Assembly (NCBI GenBank): GCA_947169835.1
Contig: CAMVRH010000056.1
Location: 1 to 6,327 of the forward strand
Source: an uncultured Lachnospira sp.
Lineage (GTDB): Bacteria; Bacillota; Clostridia; Lachnospirales; Lachnospiraceae
Reading direction: 5' to 3'
DNA: 6,327 nt
The notes below the pieces were generated by a model. That model did no database searches, was not told the origin of the DNA, and saw only the letters and a list, made by a program, of their open reading frames with translations. A program made the position numbers and the translations under genes. Of this stretch, positions 1 through 5,375 are shown piece after piece. Position 1 is the first letter of the stretch, and the number at the start of each line of letters is the position of its first letter.

Positions 1-300
1 TTTAAGTTCATCAGCTGACAAAGCATCTTCATCTTCTTCTGCCATCTCAATCATTACTGAAACATCATCATACTGTTCTTGCAAATCCTTAATCTCCGCC
101 AAAGACTTCTTCAAAGCATTTGCTTCCTTTACTGTCTTTTGCGCAGACTCAGAATCATCCCAAAAGTTTGGCTTTTCCATAGTTGCTTCTAACTCAGCAA
201 TCTTGCTTTCAGTCTCTTCTATATGAAAAGACTTCGCCAGTTCTTCTAGACGATCTGTATAACTATTCAATTCTTGTTTGTACTGTTCTAGTTCTATCAT
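1..300 (-). CDS. prfB: Peptide chain release factor 2 (RF2), N-terminal 100 residues, cut by the window edge
   Basis: RF2 recognises UGA and UAA stop codons on the ribosome and triggers peptide release. Only the N-terminal helical domain is visible: an acidic, coiled-coil-like stretch with the family signature KIAELEATMEKPNFWDD near residues 34-50, which resembles the IAELD...DPEFW segment of Bacillus RF2. The stop-codon tripeptide and GGQ motif lie outside the window. The ATG at 300-298 is preceded by AAAGGA with six bases of spacing, and an in-frame stop lies upstream, so the start is well supported. The position just downstream of secA is the usual Firmicute arrangement. The frame is open from the ATG to the edge. 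The place where many prfB genes carry an in-frame TGA for a programmed +1 frameshift reads TCT TTT CAT (residues 24-26) instead. Confidence 0.9.
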   Translation of the reverse strand, partial: MIELEQYKQELNSYTDRLEELAKSFHIEETESKIAELEATMEKPNFWDDSESAQKTVKEANALKKSLAEIKDLQEQYDDVSVMIEMAEEDEDALSADELK

Positions 301-317
301 TTGATTTCCTTTAAAAT

Positions 318-343
318 ACCTGGGGACAAAATCATCCCCAGGT
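318..343 (-). terminator. GC-rich hairpin between secA and prfB, possible weak terminator or attenuator
   Basis: A perfect 9-bp inverted repeat, ACCTGGGGA and TCCCCAGGT, encloses an 8-base loop. In the secA-to-prfB direction it begins 11 bases after the secA stop codon and is followed by ATTTT and then the prfB ribosome binding site. The T-run has only four bases, so full termination is doubtful. Partial termination, an mRNA 3' end stabiliser or a processing site would all fit. I see no promoter in the 54-base gap, so prfB probably depends on secA transcription that reads through. Confidence 0.5.
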
Positions 344-354
344 TAAATTTCATT

Positions 355-2928
355 TTATGCGCCAGGTCTTCCGTGACAGTGTTTGTATTTCTTACCACTT
401 CCGCATGGACATGGATCGTTTGGATATACCTTTTCTGTCTCTCTTACCTTTGGCTTGTGAATCTCTTGGTCATCACCTTTGTTTGTACCAGTAACCTCAG
501 CCACCTCTTCACGCTCAACACTCTGCTCAACCTGAATGTGGAATAGAGTTCTGATTGTGTCTTCTTTGATGGCGTCAACCATGTAAGCAAAGATTTCGAA
601 TGCCTGAATCTTGTACTCAATAGCTGGATCCTTCTGACCATAAGCAGCAAGTCCAATACCCTGCTTCAACTGCTCTAAATCATCCAAGTGATCCATCCAC
701 TTCTGGTCGATAACACGCATTAGAACCATACGCTCTAACTCACGCACATGTTCTTCGCCTGGGAACTCAGACTCTTTAAGCTCGTAAGCCTTGTGAGCAC
801 CCTCTTTTATAATCTGTTTAAACTCAGCCTGTGATAGCTGATTCAATTCATCTTCGCTAATCTCTAACTGCAAAGGAATAATATCAAATAGCGCCTGACG
901 CAAACCTTCTGTATCCCAGTCCTTTGGATTATCACCATGGCAGAACTGATCAACCTTCGCATCAATAACTTCATTCATCATCTTGATGATAGAGTCACGC
1001 ATATCTTCGCCGTCTAGCACACGAGCTCTCTCGGCATAAATAATCTCTCTTTGGTCGTTGTTAACCTTATCGTAATCCATAAGGTTCTTTCTGATACCAA
1101 AGTTGTTACCCTCAATCTTCTTCTGCGCACGCTCAATCGTGTTCGACAAAGACTTGTGATGTATCTCTTCGTTCTCAGGAACGCGAAGTGCATTGAACAC
1201 TGAAATCAAACGCTCTGAACCAAAGAGTCTCATAATATCATCCTCTAGTGAGATGAAGAACTTAGATTCACCGACGTCACCTTGACGACCTGAACGACCA
1301 CGTAACTGGTTATCGATACGACGTGATTCGTGTCTCTCTGTTCCGACAATCTTTAGACCGCCAGCTTCTCTTGCTTCATCGTCCAACTTAATATCAGTAC
1401 CACGACCAGCCATGTTAGTAGCGATAGTTACTGCACCATGCTTACCAGCATCTGCTACTATCTCAGCTTCCATCTCGTGGAACTTCGCATTCAACACGTT
1501 GTGAGGAATGCCTTGTTTCTTAAGAAGTTTACTAATCTCTTCAGATGAATCGATGTTGATAGTACCAACCAAAACTGGCTGTCCCTTCTTGTGCGCTTTG
1601 ACGATCTCTTCTATTACAGCGTGTAGCTTTTCTCTTCTTGTTTTAAATACAGCATCGTCATAATCTTTTCTTCTGATTGGCTCGTTAGTTGGGATTTCAA
1701 CAACGTCCATGCTGTAGATATCTCTAAACTCTTTTTCCTCTGTAACAGCGGTACCTGTCATACCCGCTTTCTTCTCATATTTATTAAAGAAGTTCTGGAA
1801 TGTGATAGTAGCCAAAGTCTTACTTTCTCTTTGAACCTTAACATGCTCTTTTGCTTCGATAGCCTGATGCAAACCATCTGAATATCTTCTACCTGGCATG
1901 ATACGTCCAGTAAACTCATCTACTATCAATACTTCGTTATCTCTAACTACATAGTCCTGATCTCTGTGCATCAAGTTGTGTGCACGAAGAGCAAGAATCA
2001 TGTTGTGCTGCAACTCTAAGTTTTCAGCATCAGCATAGTTGTCTACGTGGAAGAACTGCTCAACCTTTTTAATACCTTGTGCAGTTAGTGTAACAATCTT
2101 GTCCTTCTCGTTTACAAGGAAGTCTCCGTCTTCTTCTAAGTCAACACCCATCAAAGCATCCATCTTCGAAAGATCAGTCTTAGCCTCACCTCTCTCCATA
2201 CGGCGTGCTAGGATATCGCACATCTCGTAAAGCTTTGTAGACTTTCCACTTGAACCAGAAATGATAAGAGGTGTTCTAGCCTCGTCGATAAGAACCGAGT
2301 CCACCTCGTCCACGATTGCGTAGTGCAAACCTCTTTGAACAAGTTGCTCTTTATAAACAACCATGTTGTCTCTCAAATAATCGAAACCAAGTTCGTTGTT
2401 TGTAATGTATGTAATGTCTGAGTTGTATGCTTCTCTCTTCTCTTCAGGTTCCATATCAGCAAGCACGCAACCAACTGTAAGACCAAGTGCTCTGTGAACT
2501 TGACCCATCCACTCAGCATCACGGTTTGCCAAGTATTCGTTTACTGTTACGATATGTACACCCTTACCTTCTAGGGCATTCAAATATGCTGGAAGCAAAC
2601 AAGTCTGTGTTTTACCTTCACCAGTCTTCATCTCTGCGATACGACCTTCGTGAAGAATAATACCACCTTGCAACTGACAAGGATAATGCTCTGTACCAAG
2701 GATACGTCTTGTTGCCTCTCTTACCAAAGCAAACGCCTCCGGCAAAAGATCATCCAAAGTCTCGCCATTTGCAAAGCGCTCTTTGAACTCCTCAGTCTTC
2801 GCTTTCATCTCTTCATCAGAAAGTTTCATCATGTCATCTCTTAGGGAAAGAATCTTGTCAACTTTATGCTTATGTCTCTTTAATTCTCTCTCACTATGAG
2901 TTCCTATTACTTTTGTTATTAATCCCAT
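355..2928 (-). CDS. secA: Preprotein translocase ATPase subunit SecA
   Basis: SecA is the ATP-driven motor that pushes unfolded preproteins through the SecYEG channel; it cycles between cytosol and membrane. The 857 residues are full length for a Firmicute SecA1. Visible parts are the first nucleotide-binding domain with Walker A MKTGEGKT (100-107) and Walker B-like DEVD (207-210), the preprotein cross-linking region (about 225-370), the second nucleotide-binding domain with ATNMAGRGTDI (503-513) and QLRGRSGRQGD (541-551), the helical scaffold and wing region (about 580-800), and a variable linker. The protein ends in a SEC-C zinc motif with Cys840, Cys842, Cys851 and His852. That motif in an otherwise complete protein argues for the housekeeping SecA and against SecA2. 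GAGGT lies seven bases before the ATG. The gene has its own likely promoter after the hpf terminator and is followed by prfB. Confidence 0.98.
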   Translation of the reverse strand: MGLITKVIGTHSERELKRHKHKVDKILSLRDDMMKLSDEEMKAKTEEFKERFANGETLDDLLPEAFALVREATRRILGTEHYPCQLQGGIILHEGRIAEMKTGEGKTQTCLLPAYLNALEGKGVHIVTVNEYLANRDAEWMGQVHRALGLTVGCVLADMEPEEKREAYNSDITYITNNELGFDYLRDNMVVYKEQLVQRGLHYAIVDEVDSVLIDEARTPLIISGSSGKSTKLYEMCDILARRMERGEAKTDLSKMDALMGVDLEEDGDFLVNEKDKIVTLTAQGIKKVEQFFHVDNYADAENLELQHNMILALRAHNLMHRDQDYVVRDNEVLIVDEFTGRIMPGRRYSDGLHQAIEAKEHVKVQRESKTLATITFQNFFNKYEKKAGMTGTAVTEEKEFRDIYSMDVVEIPTNEPIRRKDYDDAVFKTRREKLHAVIEEIVKAHKKGQPVLVGTINIDSSEEISKLLKKQGIPHNVLNAKFHEMEAEIVADAGKHGAVTIATNMAGRGTDIKLDDEAREAGGLKIVGTERHESRRIDNQLRGRSGRQGDVGESKFFISLEDDIMRLFGSERLISVFNALRVPENEEIHHKSLSNTIERAQKKIEGNNFGIRKNLMDYDKVNNDQREIIYAERARVLDGEDMRDSIIKMMNEVIDAKVDQFCHGDNPKDWDTEGLRQALFDIIPLQLEISEDELNQLSQAEFKQIIKEGAHKAYELKESEFPGEEHVRELERMVLMRVIDQKWMDHLDDLEQLKQGIGLAAYGQKDPAIEYKIQAFEIFAYMVDAIKEDTIRTLFHIQVEQSVEREEVAEVTGTNKGDDQEIHKPKVRETEKVYPNDPCPCGSGKKYKHCHGRPGA

Positions 2929-2959
2929 TGTTTGTACCTCGTTTTCTTTAGGGCATTGA

Positions 2960-3011
2960 AAAACTAGCCCTTTTACACATCTTGAAATATTTTAGCATCT
3001 AGGCTAGTTTT
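2960..3011 (-). promoter_or_regulatory. Long-loop inverted repeat in the secA 5' leader
   Basis: A perfect 10-bp inverted repeat, AAAACTAGCC (2960-2969) and GGCTAGTTTT (3002-3011), flanks a 32-base loop. It lies between the predicted secA transcription start (near 3021) and the ribosome binding site, so it would be transcribed as part of the leader. It could be an RNA stem-loop or a two-half-site DNA operator; the sequence cannot decide between these. I do not recognise it as a known riboswitch or protein-binding leader. Confidence 0.45.
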
Positions 3012-3027
3012 AATCAATAAACATACT

Positions 3028-3057
3028 ATTATATAATTGTTAAATAAATATGAACAA
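3028..3057 (-). promoter_or_regulatory. Likely sigma-A promoter for secA
   Basis: On the minus strand a perfect -10 hexamer TATAAT (3033-3028) is preceded after 18 bases by TTGTTC (3057-3052), a 3-of-6 match to TTGACA. Transcription would start near 3021, giving a leader of about 90 bases. The -35 lies in the T-tract of the hpf terminator. The strong -10 and the terminator just upstream make a separate secA promoter likely; the weak -35 lowers confidence. Confidence 0.5.
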
Positions 3058-3083
3058 AAAAGGAGGCTTGCGCCTCCTTTTTT
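3056..3083 (-). terminator. Intrinsic terminator after hpf
   Basis: Stem AGGAGGC/GCCTCCT (3061-3067 and 3072-3078) with a 4-base loop is flanked by six A on one side and six T on the other. It starts three bases after the hpf stop codon. Read on the minus strand it is a classic GC-rich hairpin followed by a T-tract. Because it is symmetrical it could also stop transcription on the plus strand, but no plus-strand gene ends here. Confidence 0.9.
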
Positions 3084-3085
3084 AT

Positions 3086-3619
3086 CTAATCGAGCTCCGG
3101 TTCAATAAGTCCATATGTGTCGCCTTTTCTCTTATAAACTACATTTACCTCATCAGTATCTGCGTTTAGGAAAACGAAAAAGCTATGTCCTAGCATATCC
3201 ATCTGCTCACATGCCTCTTCAGCGTCCATAGGCTTAATGCCGAATCTCTTAGTTCTAACAATTTGAACACCCTCGTCATCGTATGTGTACTCTTCCACAT
3301 AATCGTCAGCGAAGATTTCTTTTGCAGTACGTTTACTATCAATCAATTTTTCTTTGTATCTAATCAATTGTCTGATGATAGTATCCTGTGCCATGTCAAT
3401 AGCAGCAAATAAATCCATATCCTCTTCTTCCGCTCTAATGATATGTCCTCTTACTGGTATTGTCACCTCCACTTTCTTCATGTTCTTACGTTCACTAAGG
3501 GTTACATCTACTTTGGTGTCATCATCCAGGTATTTACCTACCTTTGCAAACTTGTCATTAATTTGGTTCTTAATGCCTTCTTTAACTTCCAAGTTCTTTC
3601 CAAAAATAATAATATTCAT
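3086..3619 (-). CDS. hpf: Ribosome hibernation promoting factor, long form
   Basis: Long HPF binds the small ribosomal subunit in the decoding region and pairs two 70S ribosomes into inactive 100S dimers when growth slows. The 177 residues have the two expected parts. The first is an N-terminal RaiA/HPF beta-alpha domain (about 1-100) that starts MNIIIFGKNLEV and contains the helix FAAIDMAQDTIIRQL. The second is a C-terminal dimerisation domain (about 120-176) with the family pattern IVRTKRFGIKPM, a GHSFFVF core and KGDTYGLIEPE. An acidic, tyrosine-containing linker (about 104-117) joins them. The length matches the long form; short HPF and YfiA lack the C-terminal domain. GGGAG lies seven bases before the ATG. 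The position upstream of secA is common in Firmicutes. No stress-sigma promoter (sigma-H or sigma-B type) was recognised. Confidence 0.95.
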   Translation of the reverse strand: MNIIIFGKNLEVKEGIKNQINDKFAKVGKYLDDDTKVDVTLSERKNMKKVEVTIPVRGHIIRAEEEDMDLFAAIDMAQDTIIRQLIRYKEKLIDSKRTAKEIFADDYVEEYTYDDEGVQIVRTKRFGIKPMDAEEACEQMDMLGHSFFVFLNADTDEVNVVYKRKGDTYGLIEPELD

Positions 3620-3651
3620 GATGTCACTCCCTTCTATTTCTTGGTACTTTT

Positions 3652-3679
3652 ATCATATCATAAATCGAGTAATTCTAAA
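3652..3679 (-). promoter_or_regulatory. Possible promoter for hpf
   Basis: On the minus strand TTTAGA (3679-3674, 4 of 6 to TTGACA), 16 bases, then TATGAT (3657-3652, 5 of 6 to TATAAT). Transcription would start about 26 bases before the hpf ATG. The site sits in the short AT-rich gap after the upstream hydrolase terminator, where a promoter is needed. An overlapping second TATGAT five bases upstream makes the exact -10 uncertain. Confidence 0.35.
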
Positions 3680-3681
3680 AT

Positions 3682-3715
3682 AAAAAAAGAGCTCGAACTT
3701 TTAAAGTTCGAGCTC
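3682..3715 (-). terminator. Intrinsic terminator of the NlpC/P60 hydrolase gene
   Basis: A 13-bp perfect inverted repeat, GAGCTCGAACTTT (3689-3701) and AAAGTTCGAGCTC (3703-3715), is followed on the minus strand by seven T (3688-3682). It begins 18 bases after the hydrolase stop codon. On the plus strand it is followed by AATATT, so it acts in the minus direction. The long stem should be very efficient and insulates hpf from the hydrolase transcript. Confidence 0.92.
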
Positions 3716-3733
3716 AATATTATCTCGTTATTT

Positions 3734-5080
3734 TTATAGTACACGTCTAGCTGCACATGGTGATCCCATTCCACTGATTGTGATACCTGTTCTCTCGTTT
3801 GATGCGTGGATAATCTGTCCGCCACCCATATAGATAGCAACGTGACTGATTCTTCCGCCACCGTATCTGTAGAATAACAAGTCACCAGCTTTTAGGTTAC
3901 TCATTGATACTGCACGACCATTATTTACCTGAGTATATGATGATCTGTTTAGTGAAATACCAAAGTGAGCGTATACTGACATTGTAAATCCTGAACAGTC
4001 TGTACCATGTGTCAAACTTGATCCACCAAATACGTAAGGGTTACCTAGGAAGTTCTTAGCGTATGAAACGATTGATCCGCCTCTTCCGCCACCTGATGAA
4101 CCGCCACCAGAGTAACTACGACGTTTTGGTTTGCTATATCCGTAACTGCTTGAGTTACTTCTACGGCGTGAACTATTTCCATTTGAATAGTTGTTTCCAC
4201 CACCGTTGTTGCTGTTTCCATTGCTGACGTTTCCGCCACCATTGTTTCCACCGCCTGCGTTTCCGCCACCGTTGTTGTTTTCAGCGGCTTCTGCAGCTGC
4301 AGCCTCTGCTGCTGCTCTAGCTTCTGCAGCTTCTCTAGCTCTCTCTGCTGCAATCTCTGCTTTTTCTTCAGCGATAGTCTTAGCCTGGTCAAAGTCTACG
4401 GATACTTTGACGAAGTCAGATGAAACCCATCCGTTCTTTCCTTCGCTTACTCTAAGTTTAACCCATCTACCATCTTTGCTGTACTTCTTCATTGACTTGC
4501 AGTCACCCTTGAAGACGTTTGTTACAACAGATGAATCTGATGAACTCTTAGATCTTAAGTGAACACCGTTTTCTTTAACTGTAGCAAATACATATCCTTC
4601 ATCTAAACAGAAGTTGATAGCATCATCACCTGTTTTAAAGAAGCTTGCTTTACAGTAACCTCTACAATTACCTGATTTGATCTTATACCAACCATTACTT
4701 TGTCCTAAAATGATTGCTCCACAGTTATTGTAGATTTTACCCTTAACTTTTGAATTTTCGTTTGGTTTCTTACGAACGTTAACATATCCGTCTTCTCCAC
4801 CCTCTACCTTTGCGATAGCGATGTCAGAGAAAACCTTGCTCATCTTGCTGTTCATGTTAACATTCACATTTTCACCGTCTGTTGGTGAAGTCTGATATGC
4901 TGGAAGCATGCTAGAAACATCCTTGCCACCGTTATTGATATAACCGCCAACAAGCTCTGTAGCACCCGCTGCAGGGATATCTGTTTCCAACTCTTCCGCT
5001 GGTACAGGAACCATGCTAGACACAGAAAGTGTCATAGCGAACACCATACATGCTATTTTCTTTGTAATTTGGTTTTTCAT
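3734..5080 (-). CDS. Secreted cell-wall hydrolase with two SH3b-like domains and an NlpC/P60 endopeptidase domain
   Basis: NlpC/P60 enzymes are cysteine peptidases that cut peptide stems of peptidoglycan, usually next to D-iso-Glu. The 448 residues show a signal peptide (Lys-rich start, hydrophobic core to about 24, likely cut after Ala28) and two bacterial SH3-like wall-binding domains (about 86-148 with GYVNVRKKPN, and 160-226 with GVHLRSKSS). Next come an Ala/Glu/Arg-rich helix (about 229-267), an Asn/Gly/Ser-rich and then basic linker (268-335), and a C-terminal catalytic domain (336-448). Catalytic residues are Cys362 in TDCSG, His413 in ISHVAIY and a third polar residue, probably His425 in IIHAS. 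There is no anchor motif, so it is likely secreted or wall-associated through SH3b. GGAGG lies nine bases before the ATG. It is a single-gene unit with its own promoter, a WalR-like site and a terminator. The exact bond cut cannot be read from sequence. Confidence 0.93.
   Translation of the reverse strand: MKNQITKKIACMVFAMTLSVSSMVPVPAEELETDIPAAGATELVGGYINNGGKDVSSMLPAYQTSPTDGENVNVNMNSKMSKVFSDIAIAKVEGGEDGYVNVRKKPNENSKVKGKIYNNCGAIILGQSNGWYKIKSGNCRGYCKASFFKTGDDAINFCLDEGYVFATVKENGVHLRSKSSSDSSVVTNVFKGDCKSMKKYSKDGRWVKLRVSEGKNGWVSSDFVKVSVDFDQAKTIAEEKAEIAAERAREAAEARAAAEAAAAEAAENNNGGGNAGGGNNGGGNVSNGNSNNGGGNNYSNGNSSRRRSNSSSYGYSKPKRRSYSGGGSSGGGRGGSIVSYAKNFLGNPYVFGGSSLTHGTDCSGFTMSVYAHFGISLNRSSYTQVNNGRAVSMSNLKAGDLLFYRYGGGRISHVAIYMGGGQIIHASNERTGITISGMGSPCAARRVL
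4076..4279 (-). repeat. Low-complexity Asn/Gly/Ser and basic linker inside the hydrolase gene
   Basis: Codons 268-335 encode repeated GGGN and SNGN units followed by Ser/Arg/Lys/Tyr/Gly-rich sequence. At DNA level the first half is a degenerate tandem of short TTTCCACCACC-like units (plus strand). Such linkers give a flexible tether between wall-binding and catalytic domains and tend to change length by slippage. The frame stays open, and the plus strand opposite gives only a meaningless Pro/Phe-rich translation. Confidence 0.8.
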
Positions 5081-5100
5081 AAAAAATAACCTCCAATAAT

Positions 5101-5134
5101 TTGTAACGCATTGGAATTTGTAAATGTTACAAAT
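5101..5134 (-). repeat. Alternative inverted repeats in the hydrolase 5' leader
   Basis: ATTTGTAA (5116-5123) and TTACAAAT (5127-5134) form an 8-bp inverted repeat with a 3-base gap. The half GTTACAA (5126-5132) is also a perfect 7-bp complement of TTGTAAC at 5101-5107, just upstream of the ribosome binding site. The two pairings exclude each other. The repeat overlaps the WalR-like box, so it may simply reflect several TGTAA half-sites in both orientations. Confidence 0.5.
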
Positions 5135-5142
5135 GTATTACA
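5126..5142 (-). promoter_or_regulatory. WalR (YycF)-type operator box
   Basis: On the minus strand TGTAAT (5142-5137), five bases, TGTAAC (5131-5126). This is a perfect match to the two-half-site consensus known for WalR in Bacillus and Staphylococcus, TGTAAH-N5-TGTAAH. It directly abuts the -10 hexamer and covers the expected transcription start (near 5136), a position that usually means repression. WalR targets are peptidoglycan hydrolases and their modulators, and the gene controlled here is a peptidoglycan hydrolase. Binding itself is inferred. Confidence 0.6.
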
Positions 5143-5170
5143 ATTATAACAATATTTTTATTATTGTCAA
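5143..5170 (-). promoter_or_regulatory. Sigma-A promoter of the NlpC/P60 hydrolase gene
   Basis: On the minus strand TTGACA (5170-5165), 16 bases, TATAAT (5148-5143). Both hexamers are perfect matches to consensus; the spacer is one base shorter than optimal. Transcription would start near 5136, giving a leader of about 56 bases with GGAGG at 5094-5090. A promoter this strong would fit tight control by an operator next to it. Confidence 0.85.
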
Positions 5171-5184
5171 CCACTTTTTGCTAT

Positions 5185-5212
5185 TTTCTCAAGTTTCATC
5201 ACATTTGAGAAA
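5185..5212. repeat. Inverted repeat upstream of the hydrolase -35
   Basis: TTTCTCAA (5185-5192) and TTGAGAAA (5205-5212) are perfect 8-bp complements separated by 12 bases. The centre lies about 62 bases before the predicted hydrolase transcription start, which suits an activator or a dimeric repressor. It does not match an operator family I can name. Confidence 0.35.
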
Positions 5213-5227
5213 GTGTGTTATGTAAAG

Positions 5228-5236
5228 TTATCCACA
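5228..5236 (+). promoter_or_regulatory. Single perfect DnaA box
   Basis: TTATCCACA matches the strict DnaA-box consensus at all nine positions. It lies in the divergent intergenic region about 90 bases upstream of the hydrolase transcription start. No second box, AT-rich unwinding array or dnaA/dnaN gene is present, so it is not an origin. It could be a chance match or a DnaA-controlled regulatory site. Confidence 0.3.
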
Positions 5237-5265
5237 CTATCTTTTATTATACTCCTTTTTTATGT

Positions 5266-5292
5266 AAAGTAAAAGTGGCTTTTTTTTACTTT
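5266..5292. repeat. AT-rich inverted repeat in the divergent region
   Basis: AAAGTAAAA (5266-5274) and TTTTACTTT (5284-5292) form a 9-bp inverted repeat around a 9-base gap. The inner bases AAAAG and CTTTT (5271-5275 and 5279-5283) offer an alternative short hairpin. Base composition here is strongly biased, so the pairing may be fortuitous. It has no clear gene to terminate. Confidence 0.25.
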
Positions 5293-5309
5293 TTGTGCTA
5301 TCTTTTTTC

Positions 5310-5337
5310 TAGATAAAACACTAATCACTATTATATA
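5310..5337 (+). promoter_or_regulatory. Candidate promoter for the SDR gene
   Basis: TAGATA (5310-5315), 16 bases, TATATA (5332-5337); each hexamer matches consensus at four of six positions. The start would fall near 5344, giving a leader of about 30 bases. An alternative perfect TATAAT at 5349-5354 lacks a -35 and would leave only about 15 bases before the ATG. A promoter must exist in this gap, but its exact place is uncertain. Confidence 0.25.
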
Positions 5338-5375
5338 TAGAAAAGTAATATAATCTTGATAGTTAGGAGATAAAT

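Noticed and set aside
301..546. Plus-strand open frame opposite the secA end
   Set aside because: Runs antisense through the secA C-terminal codons, has no ribosome binding site and no family resemblance; secA is unambiguous.
3354..3739. Plus-strand hydrophobic frames opposite hpf, resembling small membrane proteins
   Set aside because: They run antisense to a well-supported hpf and through a terminator, with no start signal; the hydrophobicity comes from reading AT-rich codons backwards.
4076..4300. CRISPR-like or tandem-repeat array
   Set aside because: The short repeats are in frame and encode a flexible linker; there are no regular spacers.
4045..4392. Second minus-strand frame inside the hydrolase gene, Leu/Gln- and Thr/Val-rich
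   Set aside because: A shifted reading of the same low-complexity DNA, with no ribosome binding site.
4191..4562. Plus-strand frame rich in Pro, Phe and Ala
   Set aside because: It is the complement of the Asn/Gly and Ala-rich linker of the hydrolase; the composition is an artefact of low-complexity codons.
5266..5292. Intrinsic terminator in the divergent region
   Set aside because: The stem is almost all A-T pairs and no gene reads into it from either side.
5081..5375. Replication origin or plasmid element, suggested by the DnaA box and AT-richness
   Set aside because: Only one box, no box array, no iterons, and no dnaA, dnaN or rep gene nearby.
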